From a virus, in IMG/VR virus record IMGVR_UViG_3300026488_000004, positions 1 through 45,255 of that record: a stretch of 45,255 nt of DNA; one strand, written 5' to 3'. Shown piece after piece: positions 33,492-42,100 of this stretch. Numbering within the stretch: position 1 is the stretch's first letter; every line of letters starts with the position of its first letter. The notes below the pieces were generated by a model. It was not told where the DNA came from. It made no database searches and saw only the letters and a program-made list of their open reading frames with translations. The translations under genes were made by a program, and so were the position numbers.

Positions 33492-35588
33492 ATGATTAAT
33501 CAAATCATCAATTATGTGAATTCACAAGGAAGATTTGTTTCTCAAAGAGAACTTATTGAAAATGCTTTTTGGTTTACATTTTCATCTCTGCTTGGTTCTA
33601 TACAGCCAAAAGTTGAATATAAATACAAACTTCATAATATTAACTATTTTGGAATCACAATAGCACCAAGTAGTGCTGGTAAATCATTTGTATATGAGCA
33701 ATGTAAGAAACTTTTTGGTGAAGATTTAAATCAGAAATACAAAAACTTGATAACAAAAGGATATGAATTAAATACTCAAAATCCGACTGACGATGAAATC
33801 ACAATAGACGGATTTCAGACAAACATAAAAAATTATATCCCTAATTTTGAAAACACAATAGAAGGAACTAAAGAAGGATTATATTTAAGAGCATTGGCTC
33901 TATCAAAAAGTTTCTTTGGTTCATTAAATCTAATTCACGAAGAAATAATGGATGTTATAAGAGATTCAAATCTTAATGTAATGAAAGAGCTTTATGACGG
34001 AAGATTTATAGGTAAAGTGATTAAATCATCCATCAATGATAATATCTATGGAATAGTATCTAACATGCTTATATTTGGTAGCTCTACATCTCTAAAAAGA
34101 GACCAAAAGGTTTATGAATACTTTGCCAAAGCACTTGGTTCTGGAATATATAGAAGAAGTTTTATTTATTATCAAGAACCAACAGATATTCAGATTAGAA
34201 CTGATACAGAATATTACGAACAGCCTGATTTATCTTTTATTAGAGAATATATAAACAAACACATAAAAGAAATAACTAATTTAGGTAATTATCCCGAATT
34301 GCATTTTACAGTAGAAGCTGAAGAATATCTTGAGCTTATCAATTATGAACTTGTAGAGTTCGCTAACAAGTATAAAGAAGATGAAAGGTTTAGTGCAGAA
34401 GTTGGTTCTTTTGATAAGTTGTTAAAATTAAGTGCTTTGCACGCTTTACTTAATTACAGAGAGCAAATTTCTTATGACGATGTAGAATATACCTATAATT
34501 TTTATAAACGTGTCAGAAGTACTAATTTGGAGCTTTTTAATGTAGAACCACAGCATAAAAGAATTTACAGGGTAATAAAAAAATTAGGTAAAGCTACTAA
34601 ATCAGAAATACTTGAATCTGATGTATTCAACAGAATGACATTCAATGAAGATATAAAACTGGTAGAAGAATATGCATACAGAAAAAACGAAGTATTACAG
34701 GTACGTGGTTCTAAAATAAAAACATTTTCGATAGAACCAATGCCTATGGTTGATTTGAATAAAATTATTGTATCTATTCCTAAAGTAGATAAAAAAGAAA
34801 AAACAACTGATTATATAAGCATGGAAATACCATTTTTTGGAGAGAACCAATCCGTAGAGAGATTAGTTAAATCAGATAAAGTGTCAAATTTTTGCTTGGT
34901 TCATTTTGAGAATGGTAAAAGAAAATCAGATAAAACAATTGAAGGACAGAACTGTATAGGAATAGATGTTGATAACGGTATTACACTACAGGAAACTATT
35001 GAAAAACTTAAAGATTATGTGTATCTAATCTATACAACTAAATCTCATCAGAAAGACAAAGGAGGACTTGTTTGTGACAGATTCAGAATATTGCTTCCTG
35101 CGAAATCAAAATTCTTTGTAGATAATGAAAGGCATAAAGAACTGATTACTAATGTCTGTGAAGCATTGGAGGTTGGTTCTTATGACGTATCTACGAGAAA
35201 CCAAGACAGACTGTGGTTCACAAATCCTGAATGTCAAACATTTAAGAACCAACAAGGAGAACTATTTGATGTTATCCCTTATTTGCCTGATACAGAAGTA
35301 AGGGAAATAATTGAAAGACAAATAGAGAAATTTGATGAGAAAGATTATGATACTGATGAAGTTAATCGTAGAATAGGTGGAATGATTAAATGGTTCATTA
35401 ATAACACTTATCAAGGAAACAGATCAAATAATCTATTCAGACTTGGTTCTTTTATAGGAGATCTAACTGGTTCTTTTGTAAGAATAGAAGAGGAAATCTA
35501 TAAAGCTAACTCTATGCTTTCAGAACCAATTAGTGAGAAAGAACTAAGAAAAACTGTATTAGCAAGTTTGAAGAAAAAATATAATTAA
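33492..35588 (+). CDS. helicase-primase fusion (DUF3987-like ATPase + AEP primase)
   Basis: A 698-residue protein with two parts. The N-terminal half is a P-loop ATPase of the DUF3987/SF3-like kind: Walker A APSSAGKS (58-65) and Walker B NLIHEE (146-151), then an arginine-finger-type region. The C-terminal half, about 455-640, has archaeo-eukaryotic primase motifs: IGIDVDNG with the Asp-x-Asp pair (492-494), TTKSHQ (515-520) and DRFRILL (529-535). The rest is helical. Primases with this fold often also polymerise DNA. The usual order is primase first; here it is reversed. No DNA polymerase gene is seen elsewhere. Start follows AAAAAGGATAATCT. Confidence 0.8.
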   Translation: MINQIINYVNSQGRFVSQRELIENAFWFTFSSLLGSIQPKVEYKYKLHNINYFGITIAPSSAGKSFVYEQCKKLFGEDLNQKYKNLITKGYELNTQNPTDDEITIDGFQTNIKNYIPNFENTIEGTKEGLYLRALALSKSFFGSLNLIHEEIMDVIRDSNLNVMKELYDGRFIGKVIKSSINDNIYGIVSNMLIFGSSTSLKRDQKVYEYFAKALGSGIYRRSFIYYQEPTDIQIRTDTEYYEQPDLSFIREYINKHIKEITNLGNYPELHFTVEAEEYLELINYELVEFANKYKEDERFSAEVGSFDKLLKLSALHALLNYREQISYDDVEYTYNFYKRVRSTNLELFNVEPQHKRIYRVIKKLGKATKSEILESDVFNRMTFNEDIKLVEEYAYRKNEVLQVRGSKIKTFSIEPMPMVDLNKIIVSIPKVDKKEKTTDYISMEIPFFGENQSVERLVKSDKVSNFCLVHFENGKRKSDKTIEGQNCIGIDVDNGITLQETIEKLKDYVYLIYTTKSHQKDKGGLVCDRFRILLPAKSKFFVDNERHKELITNVCEALEVGSYDVSTRNQDRLWFTNPECQTFKNQQGELFDVIPYLPDTEVREIIERQIEKFDEKDYDTDEVNRRIGGMIKWFINNTYQGNRSNNLFRLGSFIGDLTGSFVRIEEEIYKANSMLSEPISEKELRKTVLASLKKKYN

Positions 35589-35600
35589 AGGAGAACAAAG

Positions 35601-36209
35601 ATGGCATATTTTGATGGAGTTAAAATAGGTGATAAAGTGTGGAGTTTTGAATTTGGATGGGGCACAGTTAAAGAGTTGATATATAATTCACCATATCCTA
35701 TTGGTGTCGTTTTTGATAATGAACAATATGAGACTTTCACTCTTGACGGAAAAGTAGAAAAATCTTGTAATCAAACTCTTTTTTGGAACGAAGTTAAATT
35801 TGAAGTTCCAAAAAAAACTAAATTAGAATTAAAAGAGTATAAATATTTAGTAGACCTTTCAAATTGCAAAATTTCTAAAGTTAAACCTATTGGTTGTGAA
35901 GATAAAATAGGATTGTTTAGAAACGATGAAGAAACAGCAAAAAAAGCATTAAAACAAATAAAAAGATATACAAGATTGTTGGCTCTAAGAGACCAAGAGT
36001 GTCCTGATAGTAGAGGATATGTTTTTAAATATGAAAAACAAAACTGGTATATATATAAACAAAACTGTGGTTCTGATAGTGAAAGATATGAAGTTCATTA
36101 TTCAGAATTTGATTGTTTACCTTGTTGTATATATTTTAAAACAAAAGAAGATGCTCAAAAAATATGTGATATTCTTAATTCAGGTAGATTTGACTTAGAA
36201 GGAGAATAA
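35601..36209 (+). CDS. protein with GWG-type N-terminal domain
   Basis: A 202-residue protein. The N-terminus (KIGDKVWSFEFGWGTVKEL) is a short beta domain found in many phage accessory proteins, with a VVFDN strand after it; a small Tudor- or CarD-like barrel is possible. The C-terminal half is rich in Cys (about nine in all) and Tyr, but no regular zinc pattern is clear apart from LPCCIYF. Start follows AAAGGAGAACAAAG. Function unknown. Confidence 0.6.
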   Translation: MAYFDGVKIGDKVWSFEFGWGTVKELIYNSPYPIGVVFDNEQYETFTLDGKVEKSCNQTLFWNEVKFEVPKKTKLELKEYKYLVDLSNCKISKVKPIGCEDKIGLFRNDEETAKKALKQIKRYTRLLALRDQECPDSRGYVFKYEKQNWYIYKQNCGSDSERYEVHYSEFDCLPCCIYFKTKEDAQKICDILNSGRFDLEGE

Positions 36210-36213
36210 ACAA

Positions 36214-36963
36214 ATGAACAAGATAATTAAAAAAATTATTGAAAAAACTCAATATCAAGGGAACAGTGAACCAAATATAAAACAAATAAGTGCTTCTCAA
36301 TTTGGAGATGAATTACTACAGATATGGTTAAGATATAAACATGGAGTTCCCGAAAAAAATGATTTCAATCAAGCCACAATAGGAACATTAGTTCATATAG
36401 GAATTCAGGAATTAATCAAAACAGAACCTGAAATTGAAACAGAAAAAGATGTTTTAGTTAAATTTTCTAACGGATGGAGTTTGAGTGGATCTATTGATAT
36501 AGTAGACAATAAAGAAAAAGTGCTCTATGATATCAAAGTTACAAAGCAATACACTATAACCTTATTAAGGGAAAATCCAAAACATAATTATATTTGGCAA
36601 TTAAGCGTTTACAGATATCTAATGAAAGAACTCACTGGTTCTGATTATGATATTAAACTTTTAGCCATACTAAAAGATGGTTCTGATTTTAACATTAGAA
36701 ATGGATATTCTGTACCACATTATGAAATTATTGATTTAGAACCAATCAGTTATAAGGAAATTGAAAAAAGATTCAATGAAATAGTCGAACAATTAGAATC
36801 TTATGAACAAATTGGTTCATATCCTGAACAATGTAAAAATTTACAAATAAGGAAACTAAAAAATGGAAACATAATTAAGGCAAAATGCGAAATTCTTTGT
36901 TCTTACAAAGATGTTTGTCCTTACTACAAGCAGAACCAACGAAGAGATAAAATTAAGTTTTAA
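36214..36963 (+). CDS. PD-(D/E)XK nuclease, RecB/Cas4-like
   Basis: A 249-residue nuclease. Motifs in order: H61 in GTLVHIGIQ, D95 in GSIDIVD, D106-x-K108 in LYDIKVTK, and Q129 with Y133 in QLSVYRY. These match the RecB-type exonuclease fold of Cas4, AddB and phage exonucleases. Four Cys at 207, 225, 229 and 235 near the C-terminus could hold an iron-sulfur cluster as in Cas4. With the Sak4-like ATPase and SSB it may form a two-component recombination system. Start follows AGAAGGAGAATAAACA. Confidence 0.8.
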   Translation: MNKIIKKIIEKTQYQGNSEPNIKQISASQFGDELLQIWLRYKHGVPEKNDFNQATIGTLVHIGIQELIKTEPEIETEKDVLVKFSNGWSLSGSIDIVDNKEKVLYDIKVTKQYTITLLRENPKHNYIWQLSVYRYLMKELTGSDYDIKLLAILKDGSDFNIRNGYSVPHYEIIDLEPISYKEIEKRFNEIVEQLESYEQIGSYPEQCKNLQIRKLKNGNIIKAKCEILCSYKDVCPYYKQNQRRDKIKF

Positions 36964-36979
36964 AAAAGGATAAAAGAAG

Positions 36980-37303
36980 ATGAACATAATCAAACTTATC
37001 GGACAAAGAGCTATGTGTGCTAATTATATTGAAACTGAATTATCGGATATTCGACTTAAATATATACAAGACAAATTTAATATATATTTTCATGGTAATT
37101 ATAAGGGTGGTTATATTTCAATTTTTAAAGATGCTAAAAATACAGAACGTACTATTTGCAAAATCAAAGATGAAGATTCTAATTATGTAGTTGAAATTGA
37201 AATAGATAAAGAGATTGAAAAATTATACCCAACAACATTAAACACTGTTTTAAAAAAAATAACAGGAAAAGAATTTAACGAGCTCAAAAATAACAACTTC
37301 TAA
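36980..37303 (+). CDS. hypothetical protein
   Basis: A 107-residue, beta-rich, basic protein without a recognised domain. Start follows AAAAAGGATAAAAGAAG. No dispersed repeat in its coding region, unlike most neighbours. Function unknown. Confidence 0.55.
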   Translation: MNIIKLIGQRAMCANYIETELSDIRLKYIQDKFNIYFHGNYKGGYISIFKDAKNTERTICKIKDEDSNYVVEIEIDKEIEKLYPTTLNTVLKKITGKEFNELKNNNF

Positions 37304-37339
37304 TTACAATTAAAAATTAAAATCTAAAAAGGATGAAAA

Positions 37340-37624
37340 ATGACAAGGAAAAAAGCATTAAATTTTCTATATAAAAAAATAAAAAGTTATTCAGGAAAAA
37401 TAGAAACAAATAAAAAGTTGATTGATTTAGCGAGAGTTGATAAATTGATTAATCAAATTTATGACGATTTTGAAAATAGGACCTGTGGAAATTGCAAATA
37501 TTACAAAGAAGAAGGAAGCTACTGTGAAAATGAAGAAAATGAAGTTTTTGAGTTTGACAACTATAAGAAAATGAAAATTCCAGATTGGAAATTCGGTTGC
37601 AACAGATTTGAAAGGAAAAAGTAA
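37340..37624 (+). CDS. small CxxC zinc-ribbon-like protein
   Basis: A 94-residue protein. The N-terminal half is helical and basic. Residues about 50-90 hold CGNCKYY, a second Cys in SYCENE and a last in FGCNRF, the pattern of small phage zinc-ribbon proteins. Overlaps the thyX start (TAATG). Start follows AAAAAGGATGAAAA. Confidence 0.6.
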   Translation: MTRKKALNFLYKKIKSYSGKIETNKKLIDLARVDKLINQIYDDFENRTCGNCKYYKEEGSYCENEENEVFEFDNYKKMKIPDWKFGCNRFERKK

Positions 37625-38367
37625 TGTTAGCAAAACTAATTTACCTAACACCACTATGGTTAATAGCAAACGGAATTCGTTACAGTCACGACAACCATCA
37701 TTTAAGTGATAGTGAGAATATATTATATATACATAAAATTAAAGATAAAGATTTTAATGAAGAATTTAATGGTATTGGCTCTAAAGACTTTGACTTAATA
37801 AAAAGAGTTGGTTTTAAAATGAAACACGAAAGTGTTTTAGAACATAGTTTAATTGTTCTCGAAATAGAAGCCAGTAGAGCTTTATTACAAGAATTATCAA
37901 GACATAGAATAGGTATAAGTCCTACAATAAAATCAACAAGATACACTCTTAAGGAGTTAAAAAAAGAAAAGCCTTTTACAATATATGATTATGTTGATGA
38001 GGACTTTTATAAATATGATGAAGTTATTAGAGCTTCAAAGTATGTTATTTTTACTAATGATGTTTACACAGATTTACAAATAATAGAATCTTTAGAAAAA
38101 GTAAGATTTCTTATTGATTTAAATAAATCTAACGATATTGCTAAATATGCCTTACCTGAAGCATTTAAATTTAAAGGACAGTATTCATTAAATTTAAGAG
38201 CATTGGTTCATTTATTAGAATTAAGAACCAACAAAGATGTATTACCAGAATTTCAACAACTATGTGTAGATATGATTGATGTATTGCCAGATGATTACAA
38301 AGAGTTGATTCTAACTAATGAAAAAATTAGAACCAACTATGAAAGGATTAAAAATGAAAACACTTGA
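37624..38367 (+). CDS. thyX: flavin-dependent thymidylate synthase
   Basis: A 247-residue enzyme that makes dTMP from dUMP with FAD and methylene-tetrahydrofolate. The signature region reads RHRIGISPTIKSTRY (near 92-106), against the usual RHR-x7-S; here there are eight residues before the Ser, one more than standard. The upstream KHESVLEH substrate/FAD-binding motif is intact. C-terminal LRALVHLLELR is also typical. A nucleotide-supply gene next to replication genes. Start overlaps the upstream stop (TAATG). Confidence 0.92.
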   Translation: MLAKLIYLTPLWLIANGIRYSHDNHHLSDSENILYIHKIKDKDFNEEFNGIGSKDFDLIKRVGFKMKHESVLEHSLIVLEIEASRALLQELSRHRIGISPTIKSTRYTLKELKKEKPFTIYDYVDEDFYKYDEVIRASKYVIFTNDVYTDLQIIESLEKVRFLIDLNKSNDIAKYALPEAFKFKGQYSLNLRALVHLLELRTNKDVLPEFQQLCVDMIDVLPDDYKELILTNEKIRTNYERIKNENT

Positions 38368-38629
38368 TGAACTAATTAAAGAATTAGGAACTTTTAAGTA
38401 TGTTGCTAAAATCCAAAACAATCAGTATGAAATTGTTTTTGAAAAAGGTTTTATTTTTCAATCATATCAAACAATTATGGCGGTAAAAACATTGGATGGA
38501 ATATTTCTTAGAGAAAACTGGCAAATAAGCAATACAACAAGCAAATATTTGTATCAGTTTTTAAATCTTGATAGAAAAGAGCTATTACAAAAAATTAAGG
38601 AAAATGAAATTCAATTTTTTAAGGATTAA
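38354..38629 (+). CDS. hypothetical protein
   Basis: A 91-residue protein starting at 38354 after GAAAGGATTAAAA, inside the last codons of thyX; a longer frame at 38318 has no site. Mixed alpha/beta, with no recognised domain. Confidence 0.6.
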   Translation: MKTLDELIKELGTFKYVAKIQNNQYEIVFEKGFIFQSYQTIMAVKTLDGIFLRENWQISNTTSKYLYQFLNLDRKELLQKIKENEIQFFKD

Positions 38630-38632
38630 AGC

Positions 38633-38842
38633 ATGATTGTAAGAGTAATTGAAACAAAAGAGAGGACTAAATTAATTTTTAACTCAATTAAAGAGCCTTG
38701 GTATGAAACATTAGAAAACCAACAGGAGCAAGTTTATCTCTTAACCTTTGGGGCTCCTGATGGTTCTGTTTTGTATGTTTATGAAACAAGCAAACCTTTT
38801 GAAATTGATGAAATTATTAAAGGAGAACAAAATGAAAGTTAA
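38633..38842 (+). CDS. hypothetical protein
   Basis: A 69-residue protein, beta-rich (MIVRVIETKERTKLIF) with an acidic tail. Start follows AAGGATTAAAGC. Its end overlaps the next gene by 11 bases and carries that gene's AAAGGAG site. Confidence 0.55.
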   Translation: MIVRVIETKERTKLIFNSIKEPWYETLENQQEQVYLLTFGAPDGSVLYVYETSKPFEIDEIIKGEQNES

Positions 38843-39044
38843 GACAATATTTGGAATTGACACAGATGGAAATGATATTTTTGTAATTCAAAAGGCAAAT
38901 GTGTTTAAAATTCTTACAAGAGAACCAACTGATGAAGAGTGGAGTAATTTAGCAGTTGAATTTAATTTATCCTTTGCTGAGGTAGAGTTAATAAAATACT
39001 CATTCAATGAATGGAAAAACTGGTATAAAAAGGCTAGACAATGA
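38832..39044 (+). CDS. hypothetical acidic protein
   Basis: A 70-residue protein from ATG at 38832 after AAAGGAGAACAA. It has a beta start and an acidic, Trp-containing helical end. Overlaps the next gene as ATGA. Function unknown. Confidence 0.55.
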   Translation: MKVKTIFGIDTDGNDIFVIQKANVFKILTREPTDEEWSNLAVEFNLSFAEVELIKYSFNEWKNWYKKARQ

Positions 39045-39289
39045 CCTATAAAGAATTATATGGGGTTAATTTAGAGGAATACTGTAAATACCACAATGTA
39101 GAACCAGAAAAATTGGTTCTGAAAACACAAAGGGATATTGAGCTCTTGAAAAAGAATCTTCATAAACATACTTACGAAACAGAACCAACAAACTGGAAAT
39201 TAGTTAGTCAAATACATAAGTTGCTAAACAAGAAGATAGAACATTTGAAAAGGTTAAAAGAATGGATAAAAGAAAAAAACAGAAAATAA
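39041..39289 (+). CDS. hypothetical helical protein
   Basis: An 82-residue, charged helical protein. It contains an AGAACCA/TGGTTCT inverted pair at 39100-39121 inside the gene. Function unknown. Confidence 0.55.
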   Translation: MTYKELYGVNLEEYCKYHNVEPEKLVLKTQRDIELLKKNLHKHTYETEPTNWKLVSQIHKLLNKKIEHLKRLKEWIKEKNRK

Positions 39290-39447
39290 TAAGGGAAACT
39301 TTTAAACTCAATGAAATAAAAGGACTTATTTATGATGAAAAAACCAACAAATGCTCATTTATCTACAATAACCATATTGTATCTGGTGAAATATTTTTCT
39401 TTAGAAAAATAACAGGAGAAATTATTTTAACAAAGGACATAAAATGA
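39262..39447 (+). CDS. hypothetical basic protein
   Basis: A 61-residue basic, beta-leaning protein (Lys-rich start, then GLIYDEKTNKCSFIYNN). It begins inside the end of the upstream gene after AAAAGGTTAAAAGA and overlaps the next start as ATGA. Confidence 0.5.
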   Translation: MDKRKKQKIIRETFKLNEIKGLIYDEKTNKCSFIYNNHIVSGEIFFFRKITGEIILTKDIK

Positions 39448-39548
39448 TTTATTTAAGACTTAAAATGTTTTTAGTTATAGCGAATTTATTACTATCAATT
39501 TGGAATAAAGTTGAAATTATTATGAAAAGGAGAAAATATGCTAGATAG
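39444..39548 (+). CDS. 34-residue single-TM peptide
   Basis: ATG at 39444 overlaps the upstream stop (ATGA) and follows AAAGGACATAAA. The 34-residue product has one hydrophobic helix (MFLVIANLLLSIW) and a basic tail (MKRRKYAR), and it carries the AAAAGGAG site of the next gene. A small membrane peptide, function unknown. Confidence 0.5.
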   Translation: MIYLRLKMFLVIANLLLSIWNKVEIIMKRRKYAR

Positions 39549-40059
39549 TTTTGTAAATTTATTAGATATTGCTGATAACCTTGAAGAAGACGGATATTAT
39601 TCACTTTCAGATGAAATAAGGGCAACAGTTGGAATATTGAGAAACAATATCAGTCCTATTGATGAAATCATTAAATTTCAAAAAGATAGACTATTAGACA
39701 AACAACCTTTTAACTTTGAAACAGAAATATTACATATTCTTGAAGAACTTGTTGAAATGCTTGGATATGAAAGTCTATATGCAAGAGACAAAGCTAAAAA
39801 AATATTTGATGAACACTTCACTAATAAAGAGCCAGCTGATAAAGAAAAACTTATTGATGCTTTTGCTGATATTATAGTCTTTGCTGTCGGTTCTATAATG
39901 AAACTTGGATATGATCCAAAATGTGTGCTTAACGAAGTATCTAAAGAAATAAACAGCAGAGTTGGTTCTATTATTGATGGTAAATTTATAAAAGATAAAT
40001 CTCCAGAAGCAAGAGCTAAATGGCATAGGGCCGATTTCAACCAGTGCCTGAAAGGATAA
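39538..40059 (+). CDS. MazG-like nucleotide pyrophosphohydrolase
   Basis: A 173-residue all-alpha protein. The metal-binding helices are visible: HILEELVEML (Glu69, Glu70, Glu73) and LIDAFADIIVF (Asp107 and Asp111). The later part holds KDKSPEARAKW, usual in phage MazG-like and dNTP-pyrophosphatase proteins. It would hydrolyse NTPs or modified dNTPs and so act with ThyX on nucleotide pools. An 11-base overlap with the TM peptide gene; start after AAAAGGAGAAAAT. Confidence 0.78.
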   Translation: MLDSFVNLLDIADNLEEDGYYSLSDEIRATVGILRNNISPIDEIIKFQKDRLLDKQPFNFETEILHILEELVEMLGYESLYARDKAKKIFDEHFTNKEPADKEKLIDAFADIIVFAVGSIMKLGYDPKCVLNEVSKEINSRVGSIIDGKFIKDKSPEARAKWHRADFNQCLKG

Positions 40060-40061
40060 AG

Positions 40062-40364
40062 ATGTTTAAAAACGAAATAAAAAGAGAAGCTCTTAAGCAA
40101 TTAAAAGAATCAAAACCTGATTCCTTTCAAATTGTTGTTAATGACAATAATGATGTTGTTTTAATTTATGAAAACCAGGAGTTCAGGTATGTTTACGAAG
40201 GCAAAAGAACTCTTGTTAAATGGCTAAAAGGAAAAGCCACTCACTTCTATATAGGTGGTGGTTCTATTTTTAACCAACTATATCTGTTTGTTAAGAACTG
40301 TATTGAACAGAATCTTGACTACAGAGCAGAATTAAACAAAATGAAAGGTATAAAGGATTTATAA
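40062..40364 (+). CDS. hypothetical protein
   Basis: A 100-residue protein from ATG at 40062 after AAAGGATAAAG; the longer frame lacks a site. Basic, mixed fold (DNNDVVLIYENQEFRYVYEG). Overlaps the next start by one base. Function unknown. Confidence 0.55.
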   Translation: MFKNEIKREALKQLKESKPDSFQIVVNDNNDVVLIYENQEFRYVYEGKRTLVKWLKGKATHFYIGGGSIFNQLYLFVKNCIEQNLDYRAELNKMKGIKDL

Positions 40365-40681
40365 TGAAAGTTTTAGAAGAAAGAAAAAAAGTTTATGGAG
40401 ACTTTAAAGACATAGCTGAAACAAGCCAAAAAATAAAAAACCTCTATTATGTTGAAAATGCTCAGGAATTAGATCCAGTTATTGATGAAGGCTTTGATAT
40501 GATAGCTCACAAATTGGCAAGGATAATCAACGGTGGTTCTAAATACATAGAAAACTGGGTAGATTTGGCTGGATATGCCACACTTATTGCTAACTATCTT
40601 GAGAACCATCCTGAAGCAATAAACGCTAAAGTCATTTATCTTGAAAAAGACATAAATAACGAATGGAGAGAAAAAAGATGA
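40364..40681 (+). CDS. DUF6378-like protein
   Basis: A 105-residue protein with the pattern VLEERKKVYGDF at the start, GFDMIAHKLARI in the middle and WVDLAGYATL after it. This matches the small helical DUF6378-type phage proteins commonly found next to nucleotide genes. The biochemical role is unknown. Overlaps the next gene as ATGA. Confidence 0.65.
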   Translation: MKVLEERKKVYGDFKDIAETSQKIKNLYYVENAQELDPVIDEGFDMIAHKLARIINGGSKYIENWVDLAGYATLIANYLENHPEAINAKVIYLEKDINNEWREKR

Positions 40682-40857
40682 TTGAAAAAATTATTGAAAA
40701 ATTAATATCCTTTTATTTTTTATGCATTATTTTTATAAGTGAGATTTTAATTCTTCCTTTAGAATTAATTTTGCTTTTTGTTTATAAAAAACAAGTTACT
40801 ATTAAAATTGAAACTATTAATATAAAAGATGGAAATAAGGATTTAAAAGATGACTAA
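40678..40857 (+). CDS. small membrane protein
   Basis: A 59-residue protein from ATG at 40678 (overlapping the upstream stop), with one long hydrophobic stretch (FYFLCIIFISEILILPL and further to LLFVY) and a basic/polar tail. Function unknown. Confidence 0.55.
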   Translation: MIEKIIEKLISFYFLCIIFISEILILPLELILLFVYKKQVTIKIETINIKDGNKDLKDD

Positions 40858-41374
40858 AAAACAGTTAAAAGAAAGAGCTTTATTATTATTTTCTCTGTCT
40901 TTCATCATGGAAGGATTGAACCAACTGGAGCTCATAGATCCTAAAACAAAAGAGCTGAAATGTGATATTTCCAAAGCAGAAGATCATGATGACATGTTGG
41001 TTCTATCTATTTACAAAAAACTTAAAAGATTAAGACCTTCGTACGCAAATGAAAAGGTTTCTAAATTTATGTTTAAGAGAATTGAGAGCATTCCTGATGA
41101 AATATCTCAAGAATGCCAACCTCTACTGATGGGATTAATAGGTGTTTATTTCTATCAAAAATTCAAAAGAACCAACGAGTTTGATTTAGGAATAAATCCT
41201 TCCAAAATAGAAGAAATGTTCAAAAGTTTAATAAATGATAATTTTATTATTACAAAACAAACTATCACAAAAGCTATAGAGATAATAGAATCAATCTATC
41301 CTGATGAAAAGGGATTAATTGAGTTTTATAGATTATCAAATAGATTCCCTTTCAATATTAAAACAAAGGAATAA
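40850..41374 (+). CDS. hypothetical helical protein
   Basis: A 174-residue helical protein with no recognised domain. Two parts: an N-terminal helix bundle (ERALLLFSLSFIMEGL) and a C-terminal region with repeated Ile/Lys helices. Start follows AAGGATTTAAAAG. Function unknown. Confidence 0.6.
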   Translation: MTKKQLKERALLLFSLSFIMEGLNQLELIDPKTKELKCDISKAEDHDDMLVLSIYKKLKRLRPSYANEKVSKFMFKRIESIPDEISQECQPLLMGLIGVYFYQKFKRTNEFDLGINPSKIEEMFKSLINDNFIITKQTITKAIEIIESIYPDEKGLIEFYRLSNRFPFNIKTKE

Positions 41375-41376
41375 AA

Positions 41377-41616
41377 ATGTCTTGTGTATTAAAATGCGAT
41401 TTATGTGGAAGAATTGAATACGAAGTTGAGGTAAAAGAATATGTTGATGAACAGGTAAAAGACGGGTTGTTAAAAGGATGGCATTTATCTAAACCTATTG
41501 AGCATTTATGCGAAGACTGTATAAAAAGAATAAATGAAATTTTTGAAAAACCTGTATTATTTTCATCTAAAAACCATGTTATGCTAACTCATTACGGTAA
41601 GGAGAGTAACAAATGA
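41377..41616 (+). CDS. small zinc-ribbon-like protein
   Basis: A 79-residue protein with CDLCGR at the start and CEDCIKR near 47-53, the two CxxC halves of a zinc ribbon, plus an extra N-terminal Cys. Such small ribbons may bind DNA or RNA polymerase. Start follows AAAGGAATAAAA. Confidence 0.65.
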   Translation: MSCVLKCDLCGRIEYEVEVKEYVDEQVKDGLLKGWHLSKPIEHLCEDCIKRINEIFEKPVLFSSKNHVMLTHYGKESNK

Positions 41617-41819
41617 GAGTAAATAGAATATTTATTGATAAGGTAAACGGAAAAAGTTTTCAGTTTAGAAAAACATATAAAACAGAACTTAATGTAAAAT
41701 TAGATGACAATGAGGAGTTTATTCAAATTTTTGCTTTCAAAAAGGGATGTGATAATCCATTACTTCTTTTTGAATCTCCATTTTACAAAATAGAAAAAAT
41801 AAAAATATTTGTAAATTAA
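41613..41819 (+). CDS. hypothetical protein
   Basis: A 68-residue basic, beta-rich protein, overlapping the upstream stop as ATGA. No domain recognised; no dispersed repeat inside. Confidence 0.5.
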   Translation: MRVNRIFIDKVNGKSFQFRKTYKTELNVKLDDNEEFIQIFAFKKGCDNPLLLFESPFYKIEKIKIFVN

Positions 41820-41829
41820 AGGAAATACT

Positions 41830-42084
41830 ATGAAAGAACCAACGGTGCAGGATGTGATAAATGCGATTAAAGAATGGAAACTTGAAATTGGCTCTAAAGA
41901 TAGATTATCAATTAAACTTGAATATCTTGAAATGCTTGTAAACGAAATAGAATATTTAAAAAATCTTGTAACTACATATAAAAGAATGCTTAATTCTGAA
42001 AAGAAAGAAAGAGAAAATCTTTTAGGTAAGCTTTTAGAATCAGAAAGAAACTGGTTTGAAACAAAACTAGATATTAGAGGATAA
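41830..42084 (+). CDS. coiled-coil protein
   Basis: An 84-residue, highly charged helical protein with heptad-like Leu/Ile spacing from about residue 28. Start follows AAAGGAAATACT. It precedes the RuvC-like gene. Function unknown. Confidence 0.55.
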   Translation: MKEPTVQDVINAIKEWKLEIGSKDRLSIKLEYLEMLVNEIEYLKNLVTTYKRMLNSEKKERENLLGKLLESERNWFETKLDIRG

Positions 42085-42100
42085 CAAATAGGAGGCGAGA

